Shown: piece by piece, positions 59,709-64,000 of the stretch
Position numbering within the stretch: the stretch's first letter is position 1
Layout: each line of letters starts with the position of its first letter
DNA from: Geodermatophilus marinus
GTDB lineage: Bacteria; Actinomycetota; Actinomycetes; Mycobacteriales; Geodermatophilaceae
Direction: 5' to 3'
Assembly: GCF_003428645.1 (NCBI RefSeq)
Contig: NZ_QVQH01000001.1
Span: 248,001-312,000, forward strand
Length of the DNA stretch: 64,000 nucleotides
Notes under the pieces: generated by a model
Told to the model about the DNA's origin: nothing
The model's database searches: none
The model's input: the letters and a program-made list of their open reading frames with translations, nothing else
Made by a program: the position numbers and the translations under genes

Positions 59709-59837
59709 CTCGGTGCTTGCCTCGGAAGGGTGACGGGCAGCAAGGTCTCGGGCGCGGTCCGTACCGAACGACGCTCTGCCCCCGCGCCTGGGTGACTGCC
59801 GCAGTCAGAAGCAGTCCTTCATGCCTGAGGAGGCGTC

Positions 59838-59930
59838 ATGACCAGCACTGCCCTCACCGCCCGTGGCCACAAGTGGAGCCGGGGCCACAAGTGGAGCCGC
59901 GGCCACAAGTGGAGCCGCCAGTCCGCCTGA
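59838..59930 (+). CDS. 30-residue basic peptide with three GHKWSR repeats
   Basis: ATG 59838 follows GAGGAGG with a 4-base spacer, one of the best ribosome sites in the window. The product starts MTSTALTAR, continues with three tandem GHKWSR units and ends QSA. It has four Arg, three Lys and three His with no acidic residue, no signal peptide and no membrane helix. The repeats are 18 bases long and nearly identical, also at third positions, so recent duplication or DNA-level selection is possible. I recognise no family. A perfect hairpin follows, then a membrane EAL protein gene. Possible roles: signal or modified peptide, leader peptide sensing Trp/His supply, or nucleic-acid-binding peptide. 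Confidence 0.6.
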   Translation: MTSTALTARGHKWSRGHKWSRGHKWSRQSA

Positions 59931-59980
59931 TCTCCACCACACGCGCAGGCAGCCCCCGTCGGGACGACCGGGGCGCGGCA

Positions 59981-60010
59981 CTACTCCTCCCCACGACGAG
60001 GGAGGAGTAG
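59981..60010. terminator. Perfect 11-bp hairpin after the repeat-peptide ORF
   Basis: CTACTCCTCCC (59981-59991), loop CACGACGA, GGGAGGAGTAG (60000-60010). It lies 51 bases after the peptide stop. The right arm contains GGAGGAG followed by GTG (60010), so it could alternatively hide a ribosome site, but the codons after that GTG look non-coding. I favour a terminator for the peptide transcript. Confidence 0.6.
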
Positions 60011-60043
60011 TGCCGGACGCAGGGGAACGGCCGGTCGCGCTGT

Positions 60044-60049
60044 TAGCCT
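60044..60049 (+). promoter_or_regulatory. Candidate -10 box of the EAL protein gene
   Basis: TAGCCT fits TANNNT and lies 33-38 bases before the GTG at 60082. A GGGGAAC word is about 20 bases upstream; an alternative sigma factor cannot be excluded. Confidence 0.4.
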
Positions 60050-60081
60050 CGGCGCGCCCTCTCCCCCGGTTGGAAACACAG

Positions 60082-62628
60082 GTGCCCGTGGCCGAGCCCG
60101 ATACCCCGGTGCAGCACCGGCCGCTGACCGCGCTGGGCCCGTCCACCATCGGGTGGTTGAGCGTCTTCATCGCGGCCCCCTTTGCCGTGTGGCTCCTCTC
60201 GGCGCGCCCGGAACCCGAGTCGCCCTTCGTCGTCCTGGCAGTGCTCGGGGCCTTCGCGGTGGCGGAGTCGGCCAACCTCCACGTCGAGTTCCGCCGGCAG
60301 AGCGTCTCGATCTCCGCGTCCGAGTTGGCCTTCGTGATCGCCCTGGTCGAGGTGGGCCCCTTCTGGGCCACCGTGATGCGGGCTCTCGCGGTCGCCGGGG
60401 TCTGCCTGGTGCAGCGGTTCAGCCTCGCCAAGGTGATCGCCAACACGGCCGTCGCGGTGGTGGAGGTGGCCGTCGCGGTCGCCGTGCTGAGCGTCTCGCC
60501 GGTCGGTGCGGTCACCGCTCCTGCGACGTGGGTCTCCTACCTCGCCGCAGTCACCCTGGCCACCTTCGTCGGAGGTGGGCTCATCAGGCTCGCGATCATC
60601 GCGACGCAGGGCTACCCGGGACGCGCGCTGTGGACGAGCCTGCTGGTCACGACCTTCACCGTGACGCCGATGGCGGTACTGGTGGGTCTGGCCGTCCTGC
60701 TGCTCCTGCACACGACCGTCTGGTCCCTCCTGATCATGGCCCCGCTGCTGGCCGGCCTGGTCATGCTCTACCGGCGGTTCGCCGCTGTCTCCCGCGAGGG
60801 TCAGGACCTGGAGAAGGTCTACGACTTCGCCCGCCAGGTCGAGCAGATCGGCCCCGACGAGGACGGGCCCCGGCTGCTCGTCGAGGCGATCCGCGAGCTG
60901 CTCAACGCCGAGCGGGTGGCGCTGTGGTTGCCGCCGTACCTCGACGAGGGCCCGCAGCTGGTCGTCGCCTCGGACGACGGCGATGTCTGGTACGACGGCC
61001 CCGGGGACCCCGACGACCTGCTCCGCCGGCGGGCCACCGACGGGACCGCCGACGGCCCGCTGCTGGTGTCGACATCGCGGGCCACCGAGGCCGAGGTGGC
61101 CGCCCTGGCCCGGCGCGGCGTCCAGGACCTGCTGGCCGCCCCGGTCATCACCGCCGCCGGCGAGCCCGGCTACCTCGAGGTCTGCGACCGGCGCAGCGAC
61201 ATCGTGACCTTCGCCGAAGGCGACCGGGCGGCCCTGGACTCCATGCTCACCCACGTCAACGCGGCCATCCGCCAGCAGCAGCTGCTCGCCCAGATCCGCT
61301 ACGACGCCGACCACGACCGGCTGACCGGCCTGCCCAACCGGCAGCGGCTGGCTGCCGACATCGACGTGCTCCTGGCCGAGGACCCCGTCGCCGGACGGGC
61401 CGGCCTGGTCTTCGCGGTGCTCGACAACTACACCGAGGTCACCGACACCCTCGGGCACGCCGCCAGCGACGAGCTGCTCCTGGTCACCGCCGGGCTGCTG
61501 CGCGAGCACGCCCCGCCCGCGGCCCTGGTGGCCCGCATGGAGGGCGCCCAGTTCGCCGTCCTGCTGCCGGGGGTGTCCCTGGCCGCGACCGAGCGGGCGG
61601 CCCGCCGACTCCGGGAGGCCACCTCCACCCGGGTGCTCGTCGCGGGGCTGGAGCTCGAGGTGACGCTGACCATCGGCGTCGCCGCCGCTCCCGTCCACGG
61701 CACCGACGCCGGCACCCTCATGCAGCGCGCGGACGTCGCCCTGCTCGCCGCCTCCGACTCCGGCGGCGTGGCGAGCTACCACCCCGTGCTCGACCAGCAG
61801 AGCCTCCGCCGTCTCCAGCTCGGCACCGAGATCGAGCAGGCCATGGCCGACGGGCAGATCAGCGTCGTCTTCCAGCCGATCATCGACGCCCGGACCTCCG
61901 ACATCGTGTCGGTGGAGACCCTGGTGCGCTGGGCGCACCCCCGCTACGGGGCGGTCTCGCCGGACGACTTCATCCACCTCGCCGAGCAGATCGGCCGCAT
62001 CGGCGCGCTGACCGACCACGTGCTCGACCTCGCGCTGGCCCGCTGCCGGCGCTGGCTGGACCAGGACATCGCGCTGTCGGTCGCGGTCAACCTCTCCGCC
62101 CACTGCCTGGCCGAGCCCGACCTCGTCGAGCGGGTGCGGCGCGCGCTGCGCCGGCACGGGGTGCCGGGGGAGCTGCTCACCCTGGAGCTGACCGAGGGCA
62201 GCGTCGTCGACGACTCGGTCCGCAACAGCACCGTGCTCGCCGACCTGCACGCCCTGGGTCTGCGGCTGTCGATGGACGACTTCGGCACCGGCTACTCGTC
62301 GCTGTCCCAGCTGCGGCAGCTGCCCATCGACGAGGTCAAGATCGACAAGTCGTTCGTGCTGAGCATGTCCACCAGCCAGGGGGAGTCCTTCATCGCCCGC
62401 TCGATCATCGAGCTGGCCCACAACCTCGGCCTGCGCGTGGTCGCCGAGGGCGTCGAGGACGAGCTCACCCGCAACGCCCTGGCCGACATGGGCTGCGACA
62501 AGCTCCAGGGCTTCCTCATCAGCCGCCCGCTGCCCGACGACAAGCTGGAGAGCTGGCTGCTGGCGCGCACCGGGGTGCGCTCGGCCGTGCCCGGGACGCC
62601 GCACCGGCGGCTGTTCGTCCGGGCCTGA
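60082..62628 (+). CDS. Membrane GAF-GGDEF-EAL protein, probable c-di-GMP phosphodiesterase
   Basis: About 848 residues from GTG 60082 (GTG 60088 or 60010 possible; the stretch after 60010 has a TTA and other rare codons, so was not used). Six or seven hydrophobic helices fill residues 15-230, then a GAF-like domain (about 245-395), then a GGDEF domain (about 410-565) and an EAL domain (about 575-825). The cyclase site is degenerate: MEGAQFAVLLPG replaces GGDEF. The EAL site is intact: ETLVRW, VNLSAH, LELTEG, DDFGTGYSSL, VKIDKSF, VAEGVED and LQGFLISRPL. It should hydrolyse c-di-GMP in response to a membrane or GAF signal. Confidence 0.85.
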   Translation: MPVAEPDTPVQHRPLTALGPSTIGWLSVFIAAPFAVWLLSARPEPESPFVVLAVLGAFAVAESANLHVEFRRQSVSISASELAFVIALVEVGPFWATVMRALAVAGVCLVQRFSLAKVIANTAVAVVEVAVAVAVLSVSPVGAVTAPATWVSYLAAVTLATFVGGGLIRLAIIATQGYPGRALWTSLLVTTFTVTPMAVLVGLAVLLLLHTTVWSLLIMAPLLAGLVMLYRRFAAVSREGQDLEKVYDFARQVEQIGPDEDGPRLLVEAIRELLNAERVALWLPPYLDEGPQLVVASDDGDVWYDGPGDPDDLLRRRATDGTADGPLLVSTSRATEAEVAALARRGVQDLLAAPVITAAGEPGYLEVCDRRSDIVTFAEGDRAALDSMLTHVNAAIRQQQLLAQIRYDADHDRLTGLPNRQRLAADIDVLLAEDPVAGRAGLVFAVLDNYTEVTDTLGHAASDELLLVTAGLLREHAPPAALVARMEGAQFAVLLPGVSLAATERAARRLREATSTRVLVAGLELEVTLTIGVAAAPVHGTDAGTLMQRADVALLAASDSGGVASYHPVLDQQSLRRLQLGTEIEQAMADGQISVVFQPIIDARTSDIVSVETLVRWAHPRYGAVSPDDFIHLAEQIGRIGALTDHVLDLALARCRRWLDQDIALSVAVNLSAHCLAEPDLVERVRRALRRHGVPGELLTLELTEGSVVDDSVRNSTVLADLHALGLRLSMDDFGTGYSSLSQLRQLPIDEVKIDKSFVLSMSTSQGESFIARSIIELAHNLGLRVVAEGVEDELTRNALADMGCDKLQGFLISRPLPDDKLESWLLARTGVRSAVPGTPHRRLFVRA

Positions 62629-62670
62629 CCCCGGCGAGAACCCCCGCGACACCCCCCGCTCGAGGTCGGG

Positions 62671-62676
62671 TACAGT
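62671..62676 (+). promoter_or_regulatory. -10 box of the tRNA-Thr/tRNA-Met unit
   Basis: TACAGT, 20 bases before the mature tRNA-Thr 5' end, matches the TANNNT consensus. Confidence 0.45.
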
Positions 62677-62695
62677 TCTCCTCGGCCTCGCGCCC

Positions 62696-62768
62696 GCCCC
62701 TTTAGCTCAGTCGGCAGAGCGTCTCCATGGTAAGGAGAAGGTCTACGGTTCGATTCCGTAAAGGGGCT
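62696..62768 (+). tRNA. tRNA-Thr (anticodon GGT)
   Basis: 73 bases. Acceptor GCCCCTT pairs with AAGGGGC (62761-62767), discriminator T. Anticodon loop ATGGTAA gives GGT. D arm AGCTC...GAGC and TTCGATT T-loop are normal. CCA is not encoded. Confidence 0.95.
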
Positions 62769-62826
62769 CTGGAACAACACCGCGGCCGCGCGGTCCGGTC
62801 GTCCGACCGGGCCGCAGGCCGCCCCC

Positions 62827-62900
62827 GGCGGTGTAGCTCAGCCAGGCAGAGCAAGCGGCTCATAATCGCTGTGTCACCGGTTCAAATCCGGTCACCGCTA
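62827..62900 (+). tRNA. tRNA-Met, elongator (anticodon CAT)
   Basis: 74 bases. Acceptor GGCGGTG pairs with CACCGCT (62893-62899), ending with a G:U pair, discriminator A. Anticodon loop CTCATAA gives CAT. It lacks the C:A first pair of initiator tRNA, so it is an elongator; a lysidine-type tRNA-Ile is less likely given the acceptor. Confidence 0.9.
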
Positions 62901-62904
62901 CCCC

Positions 62905-62931
62905 GACGGACCCCGCCAGCCGGGGTCCGTC
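62905..62931. terminator. Hairpin after tRNA-Met
   Basis: GACGGACCCCG (62905-62915), loop CCAGC, CGGGGTCCGTC (62921-62931): a perfect 11-bp stem right after the tRNA. No T-run. Confidence 0.7.
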
Positions 62932-62997
62932 CGCGTGTGGGCGCCCGCCCGCGCGCCGGGCCGGCCGGCCCGTCCTGACAAGGCGAGGAGCGCTCCC

Positions 62998-63162
62998 GTG
63001 GCAGCCACCGACATCCGTCCGAAGATCACCCTGGCCTGCCAGGAGTGCAAGAACCGGAACTACATCACCCGCAAGAACCGGCGCAACGACCCCGACCGGC
63101 TCGAGCTGAAGAAGTACTGCCCGGTCGACCGCAAGCACACGGTCCACCGCGAGACGCGCTGA
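62998..63162 (+). CDS. rpmG: 50S ribosomal protein L33
   Basis: 54 residues from GTG 62998, the usual size; GGCGAGGAGC lies upstream. CQECKNRNY near the start and [15 protein letters not shown] provide the zinc-binding cysteines (CXXC...C), though the second pair has only one visible Cys, so zinc binding is incomplete (C- type). The tRNA-Thr, tRNA-Met, rpmG, hadA, hadB order matches the mycobacterial locus I recall. Confidence 0.95.
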   Translation: MAATDIRPKITLACQECKNRNYITRKNRRNDPDRLELKKYCPVDRKHTVHRETR

Positions 63163-63194
63163 GCGGCGGCGCGCACGGACGGGAGGGCGGGAGC

Positions 63195-63641
63195 ATGGCA
63201 CTCGACACGGGACTGGTCGGGCGCAGCTACCCGCCCTCTGCCGTCTACGAGGTCGGCCGCGAGAAGATCGCCGAGTTCGCCGCCGCCGTCGGCGCGACCG
63301 ACGCGGTGCACACCGACGCCGCGGCCGCCCGGGCGGCCGGCCACCCCGACGTCGTGGCCCCGCCCACGTTCGCCATCGTGGTGACCCTCGCCGCGGCCGG
63401 TGCGGTCGTCCGCGACCCCGACGTCGACCTCGACTACAGCCGGGTCGTGCACGGGGAGCAGCGCTTCACCCACCACCGGCCCATCCGCGCCGGTGACCGG
63501 CTGGTCGCCACCCCTGTGGTGGAGGCGGTCCGCAGCGTCGGCGGCAACGACCTGCTCACCACCCGCGTGGACGTCGCCACCGAGGGCGGCGAGCCGGTCT
63601 GCTCGGCGACGTCGATGCTCGTCGTCCGGGGGGATGCATGA
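63195..63641 (+). CDS. hadA: (3R)-hydroxyacyl-ACP dehydratase subunit, FAS1/MaoC type (HadA-like)
   Basis: 148 residues, single hotdog fold with an N-terminal MaoC-type region (YEVGREKIAEFAAAVGATD) but without the catalytic D-H hydratase motif, which is supplied by the HadB partner. PTFAIVV and HHRPIRAGDRL are typical. With HadB it dehydrates hydroxyacyl-ACPs in long-chain fatty acid extension. ATG 63195 has GGGAGGGCGGGAGC upstream; ATGA overlap with the next gene. Confidence 0.85.
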   Translation: MALDTGLVGRSYPPSAVYEVGREKIAEFAAAVGATDAVHTDAAAARAAGHPDVVAPPTFAIVVTLAAAGAVVRDPDVDLDYSRVVHGEQRFTHHRPIRAGDRLVATPVVEAVRSVGGNDLLTTRVDVATEGGEPVCSATSMLVVRGDA

Positions 63642-64000
63642 GCGCCACCGTGCGCGCGGCCGAGGTCGAGGTCGGCACCGAGCTCCCCGAGCAGGTCTAC
63701 CCGGTCACCCGGGCCGACCTCGTGCGCTACGCCGGGGCCTCCGGCGACCTCAACCCCATCCACTGGAGCGACCGGGTGGCCACGGCGGTCGGGCTGCCCG
63801 GGGTCATCGCCCACGGCATGCTGACGATGGCGCTCGCCGCCCGGGCGGTCACCACCTGGGCCGCTGACCCCGCCGCCCTCGTCGAGTACCAGGTCCGCTT
63901 CGGCCGCCCCGTGGTCGTCCCCGACGACGACGAGGGGACGGCGGTCGCCGTCCGCGGGCGGGTCGCCGCGCTGGGCGAGGACGGCCGGGCCCGAGTGGAC
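63638..64000 (+). CDS. hadB: MaoC-type hydroxyacyl-ACP dehydratase, HadB-like (3' end missing)
   Basis: 121 residues are visible before the window ends. The hydratase 2 motif is complete: YAGASGDLNPIHWSD with Asp and His of the catalytic pair, then GVIAHGMLTMALAAR. It is therefore the catalytic subunit that pairs with the HadA-like protein. The frame is open to base 64000. ATG 63638 overlaps the hadA stop. Confidence 0.85.
   Translation, partial: MSATVRAAEVEVGTELPEQVYPVTRADLVRYAGASGDLNPIHWSDRVATAVGLPGVIAHGMLTMALAARAVTTWAADPAALVEYQVRFGRPVVVPDDDEGTAVAVRGRVAALGEDGRARVD

Noticed and set aside
60010-60081. GTG 60010 with GGAGGAG as start of the EAL protein
   Set aside because: The extra codons contain TTA and other rare codons, the ribosome site lies inside a perfect hairpin, and a promoter-like TAGCCT lies within the stretch. 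Kept only as an alternative.
62827-62900. Initiator tRNA-Met
   Set aside because: The acceptor end has a G:U pair, not the unpaired C:A of initiators.

Overview
The window is about 64 kb of very GC-rich DNA, densely packed with genes that mostly overlap by 4 or 8 bases at GTGA or ATGA junctions. TANNNT-type -10 boxes, menaquinone (not ubiquinone) biosynthesis and the gene order all point to an actinobacterium. The order (sugar epimerase, plsC, serB-like HAD, glutaredoxin, hemACDB, hemL, cytochrome c maturation, men genes, prenyl synthase, htpX, yajQ, rpmG, hadAB) resembles the mycobacterial backbone as I remember it. Composition and intergenic style suggest Geodermatophilaceae (Blastococcus, Geodermatophilus or Modestobacter type); that family assignment is inference.

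Layout. 1-7.9 kb: lipid and sugar enzymes, an acyl-CoA ligase, and a divergent pair made of an ammonia-lyase homolog without its cofactor motif and a PaaK-like ligase. 8.0-20.3 kb: the redox sensor rex heads hemA-hemC-hemD-hemB-membrane protein-hemL, continuing into a phosphatase and the system II cytochrome c maturation genes (TlpA/ResA-like, ccdA, resB, ccsB). 20.3-22.1 kb: small hypothetical proteins, an Lrp regulator and a DUF4229 protein. 22.1-31.4 kb: menaquinone genes menA, menE, menC, menD, menF and menG, interrupted by an AlbA_2/Schlafen-type gene of foreign look and a cupin. 31.5-50.6 kb: a perfect Rex operator precedes menJ, the complete 14-gene nuoA-N complex I operon and a polyprenyl diphosphate synthase. 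50.6-58.8 kb: PQQ-type sugar dehydrogenase lipoprotein, a flavin oxidase/MocR pair, korAB, htpX and yajQ. 58.9-64 kb: tRNA-Tyr, a TadG-like secreted protein, a tiny repeat peptide with an elaborate upstream region, a membrane EAL phosphodiesterase, tRNA-Thr, tRNA-Met, rpmG and the start of a hadA-hadB pair.

How it works together. Most of the window is one respiratory programme: heme, cytochrome c assembly, menaquinone (ring, side chain, saturation), NADH dehydrogenase and a ferredoxin-reducing 2-oxoglutarate oxidoreductase. Rex sites at the rex-hem promoter and at the menJ-nuo promoter imply joint control by the NADH/NAD+ ratio.

The most unusual item is a 30-codon ORF at 59838-59930. It has a strong ribosome site, encodes three tandem GHKWSR repeats, sits behind two perfect operator-like dyads, and is followed by an 11-bp perfect hairpin and then the c-di-GMP phosphodiesterase gene. 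Other points of note are the lyase lacking its MIO triad, two short coupled ORFs inside the nuo operon, two genes whose best starts are non-canonical (CTG, ATC), and dispersed intergenic hairpin repeats.
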